Made by a program: the position numbers and the translations under genes. The notes beneath the pieces were generated by a model. That model searched no databases, was not told the DNA's origin, and saw nothing but the letters and a program-made list of their open reading frames with translations. Below, in pieces: positions 1 to 8,688 of a DNA stretch of 37,026 nt. Within the stretch, counting starts at the first letter, position 1. Every line of letters starts with the position of its first letter. Location: contig JAQUYE010000022.1 of NCBI GenBank assembly GCA_028691965.1, positions 1 to 37,026 on the forward strand, given 5' to 3'. The DNA is from Paludibacter sp. (GTDB lineage: Bacteria; Bacteroidota; Bacteroidia; Bacteroidales; Paludibacteraceae).

Positions 1-54
1 CAGCCCAAACAAACGACAACATAAACCAAAAAAACAACCTAAAATCTTAACAAA

Positions 55-122
55 TGGCTCACTTTAACCCGGAATGGTGGCTCACTTTGGTTCGGAATGA
101 GTGGCTCAGTTTAGTCCGGAAT
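55..122. mobile_element. Candidate IS21-type insertion sequence terminus (three tandem short repeats)
   Basis: Three degenerate copies of about 22 bases beginning (G)TGGCTCA and ending CCGGAAT or TCGGAAT lie at about 55-75, 77-98 and 101-122, spaced 22-24 bases apart. Multiple short repeats at the termini are typical of IS21-family elements (binding sites for the IstA transposase), and similar TGGCTCA...CGGAAT arrays are familiar from Bacteroidota. No istA or istB coding sequence is visible in bases 1-54, so only the end of an element could be present. The exact terminus and target duplication cannot be fixed from this side alone. The direct next neighbour is a protease gene lacking its 5' part, which fits an insertion junction. 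Confidence 0.45.
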
Positions 123-345
123 ATTCAATCATTTAATGAAGAAACATATTATCCCTGAAACAATGGGGGGATTGAGTGGAGGACCTGTTGTTGACGGGGA
201 TGGTAAATTAGTTGGAATTGTGTCAACTGGTGAATTTAGCTTTTTGAACTGCGGTGTACAGGATAAACTAATTTCAATAAATGACAAAATCAGAAAAGCA
301 ATTAACAAAAGTGGTGGCGACATGGTAACGGTAACACTATATTAG
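121..345 (+). pseudogene. Remnant of a trypsin-like serine protease (C-terminal fragment)
   Basis: The open frame encodes about 70 residues containing GLSGGPVVDGDGKLVGIVS. This matches the catalytic-serine segment of trypsin-like (S1/HtrA-type) peptidases, G-x-S-G-G-P followed by a V-G-I-V strand. The His and Asp parts of the triad, normally 100 or more residues upstream, are missing. In-frame reading upstream meets a stop (TAG at 112-114) inside the repeat array. An ATG at 136 could start a short product, but it would begin just before the nucleophile motif, so a functional protease is not expected. The likeliest explanation is truncation by insertion of the adjacent IS-like end. Family assignment is reasonably firm; the loss of function is inferred. 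Confidence 0.6.
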
Positions 346-351
346 AAAAAA

Positions 352-377
352 GGGGTAATAACCTTAGGTATTACCCC
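352..377. terminator. Bidirectional intrinsic terminator-like hairpin
   Basis: GGGGTAATA (352-360) pairs with TATTACCCC (369-377). A further CC/GG pair around a bulged A leaves a TTA loop. On the minus strand the stem is followed by six T (346-351 as A on plus), a good intrinsic terminator for the long minus-strand operon ending at 481. On the plus strand only a weak T-rich tail follows. Bases 378-480 hold nothing else recognisable. Confidence 0.7.
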
Positions 378-480
378 TTCATTCAATCTTATGGTACACT
401 ACGCTACCATTGGATCATTTTGTCCTGTACAAAATAAATAGTTAAATATTGAATTCCCGGTTATTTCGGGCATCTTCAAT

Positions 481-1245
481 TTATTTTATAGTTTCATAAG
501 TATACACATAGTTTTCGTACCAATCACTGCCTGAACGTATAACTTTTTTTACCCTTCCATCTTCATAGAATTCGAAAGAAATTTCAGAAACACTTTCACT
601 GTCTGACCATTGTACCTTAGTGTTCAGGTTTTTACAAGCTTTTCCAAATAATCCGGTGTGAGCTTGCCAGTCGTTGACAAAACTATCATTGAATACCTGA
701 TAGATGTTTCCAAGGTTTTCACCACTTGCAAAGGTGTAATTTTTAACTCTGTCACCTCTGGTGAAAGCTGTGATGTTGCCATTTAAAACTGTAAATGTAG
801 ATTTTAGTTCCGGTGTGCCATAATCTTCAAAGGCTTTCGACATCAGGCCATTGGCATCGTATTCAAATGTTACATTTCCTCCATCACCCCAAATATTTTC
901 AATCTTTGAGACATAACCTGCTGAATTTAATATCCAGGTTCTGTTCTTTTCTGCTTCCGGACGAATAATGTTAACTTTACCGGATTGACTCCAGTCAAGT
1001 GTAAACTCATCAGTCCAATCTTCACCCGTTTCTACAACTTTTATAACACGACCCTGTGCATCATAGGTATATGCATAGCTTGTACTACCGGGACCATCTC
1101 CCCAGTCATACTCAAAGGTCATTGTCTTAATACGCATTTTTAATGTTTCTTCCAGTTCATCATCCGGATCTTTTGGATCACAGGAAGTAAAACTAATCAA
1201 ACTAACACAGGCCATTATAAACAGCCAATAAGAAGTCTTTTTCAT
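481..1245 (-). CDS. DUF4595-like lipoprotein with YD-type repeats
   Basis: This is a 254-residue protein with a lipoprotein signal: MKK, a hydrophobic stretch, then the lipobox ending FTSC with Cys22. The mature part is acidic near its start (DPKDPDDE) and then shows short tyrosine/aspartate repeats such as YTYDAQGRVIKV and FEYDANGLMSKAF. These resemble YD/RHS-type beta repeats and the DUF4595 lipoproteins of Bacteroidota. No catalytic motif is visible. The gene lies 47 bases downstream of the transporter gene on the same strand, with the terminator-like hairpin beyond it, so it is probably the last gene of the ribose-type operon. A surface-bound accessory or binding role is possible but not shown. 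The DUF assignment is from memory of the family pattern; the lipoprotein call is firm. Confidence 0.7.
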   Translation of the reverse strand: MKKTSYWLFIMACVSLISFTSCDPKDPDDELEETLKMRIKTMTFEYDWGDGPGSTSYAYTYDAQGRVIKVVETGEDWTDEFTLDWSQSGKVNIIRPEAEKNRTWILNSAGYVSKIENIWGDGGNVTFEYDANGLMSKAFEDYGTPELKSTFTVLNGNITAFTRGDRVKNYTFASGENLGNIYQVFNDSFVNDWQAHTGLFGKACKNLNTKVQWSDSESVSEISFEFYEDGRVKKVIRSGSDWYENYVYTYETIK

Positions 1246-1292
1246 GATTGTAAATTATTTAATGTATAACAATAGAGATAGTTGAATAAAAA

Positions 1293-2303
1293 TTAATTTC
1301 CACCGGAAATGATTATGAATGCAAGACCAGAAATAAAGAATAAAAACATCAATCCTAATAATATAGTTGTTTGTTTATTTGACCCTTTAAACTCTTTCCA
1401 TACAAACACTCCCCAAAATGCTGCAATCATCGGGGCTCCCTGTCCCAATGCATATGATATAGCGGCTCCGGCTTTACCTGCTGCTATATAACTCATAGCT
1501 GTTCCTAATGCCCAAATAAGACCACCCAACAAGCCAACCATATGAGTCTTTGAATTGCCATTAAAATATTCTTTGTATGTCACAGGTTCACCCTGGAAAG
1601 GTTTTTTCATCACCAAGGTATTGAAAACTATGTTGCTTATGAAAATACCTACAGAGAATATAAAAAATGCCGAATAGGGAGTCATCATCCCTACTGCAGG
1701 TGTTTCGAAATTATTCATATCCATCGCTGCGGCAACAAATCGATAGAAGAATGCCATCAATACTCCTGCTAATACGGCTAACCAGATACCCTTTTTGTTT
1801 GATTTCGAAGCTTCTTTATCTTTTTTAATTTTTCCGGCAGCTAACCCATTAAATATGACAGCAAGCATAACCAGTGCCACACCGGTAAACAACAATACGG
1901 GATCTCCTTTAGGTGCGGAAAAGAAGTTTACAAATACACCCAGAACCAATGCAATGCCGACTCCCAGGGGAAACGCAACAGCCATTCCGGCTAAAGATAC
2001 CGATGCTGAAAGGAGGATATTTGCTGCGTTAAATACTACCCCTCCAAGTAATGCACTACCAATATTGGAAGAGTCAGCCTGTTTCAGGTCAGGAATAAAA
2101 GAGCGTCCACCTTCACCTATGCTTCCTAGTGAGAACCCGAGTAGTATACTGAATAATAAAATGCCAATAACATAATCCCAATAAAACAACTCGTAACGCC
2201 AGGTTTTAGCTGCAAGTTTCTGTGTGTTTCCCCACGAACCCCAGCAAAACATAGTAATAAAGCAGAGCAGTACTGCAAGTGAATAACTGTTTACAATAAA
2301 CAT
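1293..2303 (-). CDS. Inner-membrane sugar transporter of the GRP/DMT superfamily (RusT-like)
   Basis: This 336-residue, highly hydrophobic protein has about ten predicted membrane helices. The N-terminus carries FCWGSWGNTQKL, then WRYELFYWDYVIG. That pattern is typical of the glucose/ribose-porter, RhaT and ureide-permease branch of the drug/metabolite transporter superfamily. A lysine-rich cytoplasmic loop (KIKKDKEASKSNKKG) near the middle separates the two five-helix halves. It sits directly after the esterase genes in an operon headed by ribokinase, the position taken by the ribose transporter in the Bacteroides rus locus, so ribose import across the inner membrane is the likely role. The substrate is inferred from context; the fold is clear. 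Confidence 0.75.
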   Translation of the reverse strand: MFIVNSYSLAVLLCFITMFCWGSWGNTQKLAAKTWRYELFYWDYVIGILLFSILLGFSLGSIGEGGRSFIPDLKQADSSNIGSALLGGVVFNAANILLSASVSLAGMAVAFPLGVGIALVLGVFVNFFSAPKGDPVLLFTGVALVMLAVIFNGLAAGKIKKDKEASKSNKKGIWLAVLAGVLMAFFYRFVAAAMDMNNFETPAVGMMTPYSAFFIFSVGIFISNIVFNTLVMKKPFQGEPVTYKEYFNGNSKTHMVGLLGGLIWALGTAMSYIAAGKAGAAISYALGQGAPMIAAFWGVFVWKEFKGSNKQTTILLGLMFLFFISGLAFIIISGGN

Positions 2304-2330
2304 AATGATTTGTTTTTAGCTGAATAATTA

Positions 2331-3902
2331 TTAATTGTGAATTTTTTTACTGATGTATTTCAATGACGGAACAAAACCCGACTTTAAAAAATCATATGGA
2401 TTTTCTTGTTCTCTTACGCGGTATTCATGTTTATAGCCGTTCTCTCTTAGATAAACATGCATATAACCATTCCCCGGGTAGGATTCGCCTGTAGGTGGGG
2501 TGTCGATATACAACCACATTCTATCTCTTATTGTGGGTTTATCTATCAGCAAAGCGGCTATTTCATTTTCTTTCAGATTTATATTGACATTTGTCAGAAT
2601 ACCGGCTGTAAATTGTAGTGAATCGAATAACTGTTTTACCACGCCATCACACAGGCAGTGATGTATCCACAAAGAACGAAAGCGCCAACCCGGTCGTGCC
2701 ATACCTGTTTTCTCCATCCGGGGGATAATCATTTCTGATAATTTATCGGCATCCTTAGAAGCTATAAAGCAAAAGATTACTGGTGGAAATCCCTCTTTTT
2801 GACTAGTTGCCTGATATAAATTTATCAAACCTGATTGTTCATCCTTCGTTAAATCCGACACAAAATAAACGACAGGATACAAGCGTGATGTTTTCTTCAG
2901 ATTCTCAGGATATATAACCCTGTATGTTAGTGCATCTTCACGCACTTCAAGATCAGTAATAGTGGTTGGCAAGGTATATTTCGTAGTAATTTTTTTTGTA
3001 TCAACTATGTATTCTGTCTTTCGGAAACAGGCATCAGCAAACCGAAAAGCCTCAGGTAATGCATTTCTCCAAAAACTGAATTCATGTCCACCTTGCTTCA
3101 CATTGTAACTATGGGGAACTGCTCTATTTAACAGCAACATGTGTAAATATTCATTACTGCGGCTCAACGTGTTCTCTTTGTCTCCGTTTTCAATGTAAAA
3201 TGATACTTTCTTAAGTTCGTCGACAGGGATATTTTGAATTAAATGAAAAGGCGAATTAGTTTTATAATGTTCTGTTATACGTGAGTATCCTGACTTGCCA
3301 ATTCCTCCAAAGATTTTACCCCATTGCTCATTCCATCCTTCCTGACTTTCGTTCATATACTGCTCATCGGTACGGATTGAGGCACTTAGCGGAATACTGA
3401 CAGAAAACACCTCCGGAAATTTTACCGGTAAGACGATAGCGCCGAAACCGCCCATCGAATACCCTGTCACTGCCCTTTGTGATGCATCGGGGAAAGTTCG
3501 GTATATGGAATCGATACGTGGAACCAGTTCTTGAATAAACATTTGCTGGTAATTAAATGTGCCATCAAAATGGTCGGTATAGTATGATCTGAATCCCTGT
3601 GGCATGACACAAATAAATGGTTTAATTTGTTTCATGTCAGTCATCTGATCAAGAATTGATTCAACCCGACCATACTCCAACCAGGAAGTTTCGTTGTCGC
3701 CCAATCCGTGTAACATGTACAGTACAGGATAATTTTTTCCTGATTCGTAATAATCGTTAGGAAGCACGACTGAATAACGAACTTCCATATCAAGGATATT
3801 GCTTCTGAATGATATGCTTTCCTGTGTTAGATGTGTTTGTGCTGATAATTGAAAAACCAGCAAAAAGACAAACGGTATTAATATTTTACGTTTCCTAACC
3901 AT
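2331..3902 (-). CDS. Secreted esterase-D-like protein with a degenerate second hydrolase domain
   Basis: This 523-residue protein has a type I signal peptide (likely cleavage after QLSA, near residue 21). Residues about 25-295 are an alpha/beta-hydrolase of the esterase D (PF00756) type. They contain the oxyanion segment MLHGLGDNETSW, the nucleophile elbow GYSMGG (Ser149), and a probable triad Asp241 (ENGDKEN) and His273 (GGHEFSFW). Residues about 310-520 repeat the fold (YPVVYFVSD, later YRVREQENPYDF), but the nucleophile elbow reads WIHHCLCDG and the expected His is Asn, so this half is probably inactive. It follows its paralogue with only 2 bases between them. Such esterases often remove acyl or feruloyl groups from saccharides; the substrate here is unknown. 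Confidence 0.8.
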   Translation of the reverse strand: MVRKRKILIPFVFLLVFQLSAQTHLTQESISFRSNILDMEVRYSVVLPNDYYESGKNYPVLYMLHGLGDNETSWLEYGRVESILDQMTDMKQIKPFICVMPQGFRSYYTDHFDGTFNYQQMFIQELVPRIDSIYRTFPDASQRAVTGYSMGGFGAIVLPVKFPEVFSVSIPLSASIRTDEQYMNESQEGWNEQWGKIFGGIGKSGYSRITEHYKTNSPFHLIQNIPVDELKKVSFYIENGDKENTLSRSNEYLHMLLLNRAVPHSYNVKQGGHEFSFWRNALPEAFRFADACFRKTEYIVDTKKITTKYTLPTTITDLEVREDALTYRVIYPENLKKTSRLYPVVYFVSDLTKDEQSGLINLYQATSQKEGFPPVIFCFIASKDADKLSEMIIPRMEKTGMARPGWRFRSLWIHHCLCDGVVKQLFDSLQFTAGILTNVNINLKENEIAALLIDKPTIRDRMWLYIDTPPTGESYPGNGYMHVYLRENGYKHEYRVREQENPYDFLKSGFVPSLKYISKKIHN

Positions 3903-3904
3903 AG

Positions 3905-5488
3905 TTATAGTGTCTTATTAAGCATTAGTCCGATATATACAATACTATTATTTAACCCGTGCATAAAAGAATTAAAGCTATCTTTCCCGTTTCTGACACG
4001 GTATTGATGACTGATTTTATTACTACGACAACTAGAATATAACTCCTGAATAACAGCATAACTTTCCGATTCATCGGTGGTGTCAAGGTAAATAAACCCT
4101 GGCTTAGGAGTTTCAGTAGCCGAATCAATAACCGGTGAAAAAAGAAAAAGAGATTCAAATAAATCCGGATATTCTAACATGGTATGATAGGCGACAGAAG
4201 CTCCTGAGAAGTTCCCCATTACCATCCTCCCCGGCTTTTGTTTATTGGTACGGTACTCATTATCAATAAAAGTTGCTAATTCAGATAGATTCGACGGTGT
4301 TTTAAATGCATCTGCATCTGCTTCAACTAAGATGAAATGCTTCTCCCGTTGTAATGAATCAAGCGCGGCCATTACATTTTTTGTTTCATCCAGTCGGTTC
4401 GAAAGTGTATGATGCATGAAATAAATTACCGGATAGCTCACTGTACTAGTGGAATAACCAGTTGGTAAAACAATATTCAATTCTTTTCCTGAATAATTTA
4501 GCTGATTAATACTTCCCTGAAATTCAGTAGAAAGAGAATAAGTTGGATCGTCAGGATACGCATTCCCTGCGAAATTGGTCTGAATAAAAACCAGTGCTTC
4601 CCGCATAGCTTTCAACCAATAATCCCAGGTATGAGCACCATTTCGAACTCTGTATTCATGTGCTATATTGTTCGAACGCATTAGTGAATGCATATCGTTG
4701 TTAGTAAACGACAATGACTCCTCATCATCACCACAATCAATAAAAAAGTGTACAGAAGAGTAGTTGTTTGCTACATTATCGGCAAAAAAATGAAAAGGAC
4801 TGTGCATTTTAAAATAATCTGTCAGCCTGCTTTCGCCTTCACTCCCTTTCGCTCCGAAAATGGGTCCCCATTGCGCATCAAATGCATTTTGAGTATCAGT
4901 CATATACTGTTTATCTGTACGAAACGACATACTAAGTGGTACTGAAACTGAAAATATATCCGGATTCTTTACCGGCAGAATTAATGCTCCGTAACCACCC
5001 ATTGAATAGCCGACTACCGCTCTTTGTTCTGGCTTTTTTGTTGTTCGGTAAAGCGAATCAATCATAGGCACAAGTTCTTCGACAAACATGTCCATATAAT
5101 TCAGGGTGCCATTGTAACGGTTCACATAGTAACTGTTATAACCTTGCGGCATTATATAAATCATCGGTTCGATTTCACCGTTTTCTTCCATGCTTTTTAT
5201 TATCCTGTCAATTTTGCCGCCATTCATCCAGGATGTTTCATTGTCGCCGAATCCGTGTAGTAAATAAACTGTCGGGTATGACTTGTTCCCCTTATTATAG
5301 TCGGCAGGGAGATAAACCGAATACCGAAGCGGACGATTCAGCATTTGACTTTGATATTTCACACTTCCTGAATATCTGACAAATGGTTTATCCTCAACGG
5401 GGATGTCCGGTTTACAACCCATTAGGTAAACGGTACTGATAACAATCAGAACCTTTAACAGCAGTTTATATGAGAGGAAATGTCTCAT
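3905..5488 (-). CDS. Esterase-D-like lipoprotein with tandem hydrolase domains
   Basis: This 527-residue protein has a lipobox YLMGC (Cys25), so it is probably membrane-anchored, unlike the next gene. The N-terminal domain (about 40-305) has LLHGFGDNETSW, the elbow GYSMGG (Ser162), Asp254 in DCGDDE and His286 in VRNGAHTWDYW, a complete triad. The C-terminal half (about 325-525) is a second copy. Its elbow is MGNFSGA (Ser428), but the segment matching VRNGAH reads VRNGKD, placing Asp503 where the His should be. That half is therefore likely non-catalytic. The gene starts 4 bases after the ARH-fold gene stops, in the same operon. Ester cleavage on the outer face of the cell is expected; the substrate is not known. 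Confidence 0.8.
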   Translation of the reverse strand: MRHFLSYKLLLKVLIVISTVYLMGCKPDIPVEDKPFVRYSGSVKYQSQMLNRPLRYSVYLPADYNKGNKSYPTVYLLHGFGDNETSWMNGGKIDRIIKSMEENGEIEPMIYIMPQGYNSYYVNRYNGTLNYMDMFVEELVPMIDSLYRTTKKPEQRAVVGYSMGGYGALILPVKNPDIFSVSVPLSMSFRTDKQYMTDTQNAFDAQWGPIFGAKGSEGESRLTDYFKMHSPFHFFADNVANNYSSVHFFIDCGDDEESLSFTNNDMHSLMRSNNIAHEYRVRNGAHTWDYWLKAMREALVFIQTNFAGNAYPDDPTYSLSTEFQGSINQLNYSGKELNIVLPTGYSTSTVSYPVIYFMHHTLSNRLDETKNVMAALDSLQREKHFILVEADADAFKTPSNLSELATFIDNEYRTNKQKPGRMVMGNFSGASVAYHTMLEYPDLFESLFLFSPVIDSATETPKPGFIYLDTTDESESYAVIQELYSSCRSNKISHQYRVRNGKDSFNSFMHGLNNSIVYIGLMLNKTL

Positions 5489-5492
5489 GTTA

Positions 5493-7061
5493 TTAATACG
5501 GGCGTTTCACTAACAGTTCTGTATCACTATATATTACAACATCTTTCGTTTGAATAGCATAGGCCGGATGTGGATTCAGCCATTTGATTTCCAACCGGTG
5601 GTTTGTATTCTCCAACTGATATTTGTGAAAGATATCGTACTTACGTTTGATGTAGTCGAATGGCATCGGAAATGTTTCAACCAGCTTTCCGTCGATATAG
5701 GCTTCGAGTTGTGCAATATAGTTTGAATTATCCGGGGATACTTGCTTGACATTTCCCATTAATACTACTCCATTCCCAATAAAATCAATTACAATAGGCT
5801 CATCTTTGAATTCTTTATTAATGACTCTTCGTTCAGCCGGGAAATGACCTGTAAACGATTGTTCCCATCTGACTTCAGTCGGTTTCTGAAGCTTAATAGT
5901 TATGGCATCTTCCTGTAGCTCTCCTCCATTTCGTATTACCATTTCCCTTATGTTCTTGAGATTGATATCATAAATTTTATTGAGCGAAATACTTGTATAT
6001 GGAAAATCCAGGTTTTCGACTTTCTCCATGGCTGGTTTCCAGTAATCCGGAATAGCATCGTAACCATACATTACGCCGAGGATACCAGCTGCTGATGCGG
6101 GATTACAGTCCGAATCCTGTCCGGCACGTGTGGCAATATCCATGGTTTTGAAGAAATCTCCTTCGCCATAAAGTAAACCCAGAATGACATATGCTGAATT
6201 CAGGGTTGCATCAATATTAAAGGCATTAAAAACTCCTTCAGGACAACCTATTTCATAACCATGATTTATTTCCAGATCAAGCCAGGCCTTTTTCCAATCA
6301 TCAGGATATTGCTTGTGTAATTTAATAACATCTTCGATACATAACCTGAATTTGCTTTTGGCCGGAATAGTTTTTAATGCTTCAGAAACAACAAAAGGAA
6401 TATCTTCGGATACAAAAGCCAGACTGTAAAGCGCCGACATATATACTCCTCCATACCATCCATCTCCATAATTCATAATATGTCCTACTTTATCACATAT
6501 CTCAGAACCGGTATTTACCATGCCCGGAGTCATCATCCCTGCAAAATCAGCTTCTATCTGAAAATCAATATCATCGGCATGTGGATTGTTAACCCAATGA
6601 CCAGAAGCAGGTGGCATAATTCCGTTCAGGATATTGTATCGAGCAGCCTGATTGGCATGCCATAATTTATAATCAGCATTTGCAAATGCGAGTGCAAATG
6701 AATCTACATGCGCATCAATACCATATTTCTCAATTACTTCGACAAAAGTAAGATCCATATATACATCGTCATACAAACCGGGATCCAGTTCAAATGTCTC
6801 TTTTGCATAATCATCATACCAAATAATTGGAGTACGATCATGTATCAAGGCTCCCCTGTATTTAAATTCAGTAGGACCACCATAGGTACAGCCAATTGTT
6901 TGTCCAGCCCATCCACCTTTGATTTTATCTTTTAATACATCTATCGGGATAGTTACTGATTCATCATAATTCAATTCGCCGGATTTTTGTTTTTCACCTC
7001 CACAAGCACTAACTAGTAGTATGATAAGGCTGTATAATATGCTTTTTTTCATGATAGTCAT
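5493..7061 (-). CDS. ADP-ribosylglycohydrolase-fold lipoprotein (paralogue 1)
   Basis: This 522-residue lipoprotein carries the lipobox LVSAC (Cys20). Residues about 40-375 match the ADP-ribosylglycohydrolase (ARH/DraG) fold: KIKGGWAGQTIGCTYGGPTEF at the start and GQDSDCNPASAAGILGVMYG at 314-333, where the D-x-D metal ligands sit. The first metal motif, usually [TS]DDT, is changed to DDVYMDLTF (98-106). A segment NPHADDIDFQIEADF (159-173) is shared with the next paralogue. Residues about 395-515 form an extra beta-rich domain (AYIDGKLVETF), perhaps for binding. The ATG at 7061 directly abuts the previous stop; ATG at 7052 gives a more usual signal peptide. Activity on ADP-ribose, another riboside, or something else cannot be decided by sequence alone. 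Confidence 0.8.
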   Translation of the reverse strand: MTIMKKSILYSLIILLVSACGGEKQKSGELNYDESVTIPIDVLKDKIKGGWAGQTIGCTYGGPTEFKYRGALIHDRTPIIWYDDYAKETFELDPGLYDDVYMDLTFVEVIEKYGIDAHVDSFALAFANADYKLWHANQAARYNILNGIMPPASGHWVNNPHADDIDFQIEADFAGMMTPGMVNTGSEICDKVGHIMNYGDGWYGGVYMSALYSLAFVSEDIPFVVSEALKTIPAKSKFRLCIEDVIKLHKQYPDDWKKAWLDLEINHGYEIGCPEGVFNAFNIDATLNSAYVILGLLYGEGDFFKTMDIATRAGQDSDCNPASAAGILGVMYGYDAIPDYWKPAMEKVENLDFPYTSISLNKIYDINLKNIREMVIRNGGELQEDAITIKLQKPTEVRWEQSFTGHFPAERRVINKEFKDEPIVIDFIGNGVVLMGNVKQVSPDNSNYIAQLEAYIDGKLVETFPMPFDYIKRKYDIFHKYQLENTNHRLEIKWLNPHPAYAIQTKDVVIYSDTELLVKRPY

Positions 7062-8684
7062 TTAATTGTGATAGAATTGATGAGGAACAGGATTTTCTGA
7101 ATAATAAATAATATCATTGATCCTTATTAGATAATTTTCGTCTCTGTTAAGCCATTTCAGCGTTACCTGGTGTTTCCCTTCAGGCAACAGGTATTTCCAT
7201 GCCGGTTCTAATCGCCTGGATGTGTTTTTCATCGGCATTTTTACTGTTTGATCCAATACTCCGTCAATCCAGATTTCTACTAGTGCAACATATTCGTCGG
7301 TCAGTTCAGCGAGCCCAAATACTTCGGAGCCAATATGGCGAATTGATACGCGATGAATATAGTCAGGTGTGATACTCCTGGTTGAAACCAAATTTCCATA
7401 TACAACGAAACCGTTTCCACTGAAATCAAAGGTATAGGTGTCGGTAACAAAGCAGTCTTTTCTTTCACGAAAAACCGGAATTGTTTTTTCGAAGTTTTGT
7501 TCAAGTGGCAATACGGTCGGTTGTTGTGTCTTGATTTCAATCTCGTCAGCCGATAGTTGTCCTCCGTTTTTCTCAATGAGTGCCAGCGCGTGTTTATTGC
7601 TTAATTCGTAAGCCTTTTGAAGAGAAACAGTTGTTCCTTCGAAGTTTAGGTTTTCAATTTCCTGCAATGGTTTCAACCATACTTCAGGGATATTTGAATA
7701 CCCGTACATCACACCGAGAACACCACCTGCCGAACCGGGATTACAATCCGAATCCTGTCCGCAACGAGTTGCTATATCAAGTGTTTTTGAGAAATCACCT
7801 TCGCCGTACAACAGAGCCAGCGCGATATATGCTGCATTTATTTTTGCATCGATATTGAAGCTCAGAAAAACGCCTTTCGGGCAACCCACATCTTTGTTCC
7901 ATTTTTTATGTAACTCAAACCAGCATTGCTCCCAGTCGCCGGGATATTGTTTGTTCCATTTGATAACGTCGGCTATACACTGATAGAATTGACTTTCAGA
8001 CGGAATAACAGCAAGTGACTGATCGACAATAAATGCAATATCATCGGTGATGAATGCATTGGAATATAATGCAGACACAAAGGCACCACCATAGAAACCA
8101 TCGCCACTATTCATAATATGACCAACCTTTCCGGCAATATCCATTGCTTGATTAATCATGCCGGGTGACATTAATCCGATAAAATCAGCTTCAATCTGAA
8201 AATCAAGGTCATCAGCATGAGGATTATTCAACCAATGTCCGGATGCAGGAGGTAAGATTCCATTCCGGATGTTATAGCGTGCAGCCTGGTTGGCATGCGC
8301 CAAATGATATTCAGCCCAGGCAAACCGGTTGGCAAGTGTGTCGATAGGACAATCCAGCCCGGCTTCTTCAAATGTCTGTACGAAAGTAAGATCATTATAT
8401 ATATCATCAAATAATCCGGGTTTTTTATCCCACCAGTACTTCACATAGTTGTCCGACCAGGGAACAGGTTGATAATCCTGAATGGTAGTCCCCTGAAATT
8501 TAAATTCGGTCGGTGCTCCGTACACAACTCCTATAGTCTGACCGGCCCAGCCTCCTTTAATCTTATCCATTAAAACTTCCTTTGACATTTTCAGGGTATC
8601 AGGAACTTCTTGTTTGATGTTGTTACATCCAACCAGACTTACCAAAAATAAAACTACACTATAATTTTTTAGCTTCATAATCAT
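7062..8684 (-). CDS. ADP-ribosylglycohydrolase-fold lipoprotein (paralogue 2)
   Basis: This is a close paralogue of the following gene. It carries GGWAGQTIGVVYGAPTEF, the altered first metal motif DDIYNDLTF, HADDLDFQIEADF, and the second metal motif GQDSDCNPGSAGGVLGVMYG, plus a C-terminal beta-rich domain (VEIWIDGVLDQTVKMP). The lipobox is VSLVGC. Start choice is ambiguous: ATG codons at 8699, 8684 and 8678 are all in frame. The last two give a standard short lipoprotein signal, and the first overlaps the upstream stop by 11 bases. The C-terminal domain is longer than in paralogue 1 by about 25 residues. It should sit in the envelope, probably on the cell surface, acting on the substrate before or after SusC/D capture. 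Confidence 0.8.
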   Translation of the reverse strand: MIMKLKNYSVVLFLVSLVGCNNIKQEVPDTLKMSKEVLMDKIKGGWAGQTIGVVYGAPTEFKFQGTTIQDYQPVPWSDNYVKYWWDKKPGLFDDIYNDLTFVQTFEEAGLDCPIDTLANRFAWAEYHLAHANQAARYNIRNGILPPASGHWLNNPHADDLDFQIEADFIGLMSPGMINQAMDIAGKVGHIMNSGDGFYGGAFVSALYSNAFITDDIAFIVDQSLAVIPSESQFYQCIADVIKWNKQYPGDWEQCWFELHKKWNKDVGCPKGVFLSFNIDAKINAAYIALALLYGEGDFSKTLDIATRCGQDSDCNPGSAGGVLGVMYGYSNIPEVWLKPLQEIENLNFEGTTVSLQKAYELSNKHALALIEKNGGQLSADEIEIKTQQPTVLPLEQNFEKTIPVFRERKDCFVTDTYTFDFSGNGFVVYGNLVSTRSITPDYIHRVSIRHIGSEVFGLAELTDEYVALVEIWIDGVLDQTVKMPMKNTSRRLEPAWKYLLPEGKHQVTLKWLNRDENYLIRINDIIYYSENPVPHQFYHN

Positions 8685-8688
8685 AAAT

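Noticed and set aside
1..54. Transposase coding sequence upstream of the repeat array
   Set aside because: Bases 1-54 have no usable reading frame. Only a candidate terminus is seen.
4748..5260. Open frames on the plus strand inside the esterase gene
   Set aside because: They are antisense to a protein with clear esterase motifs and show no recognisable domain.
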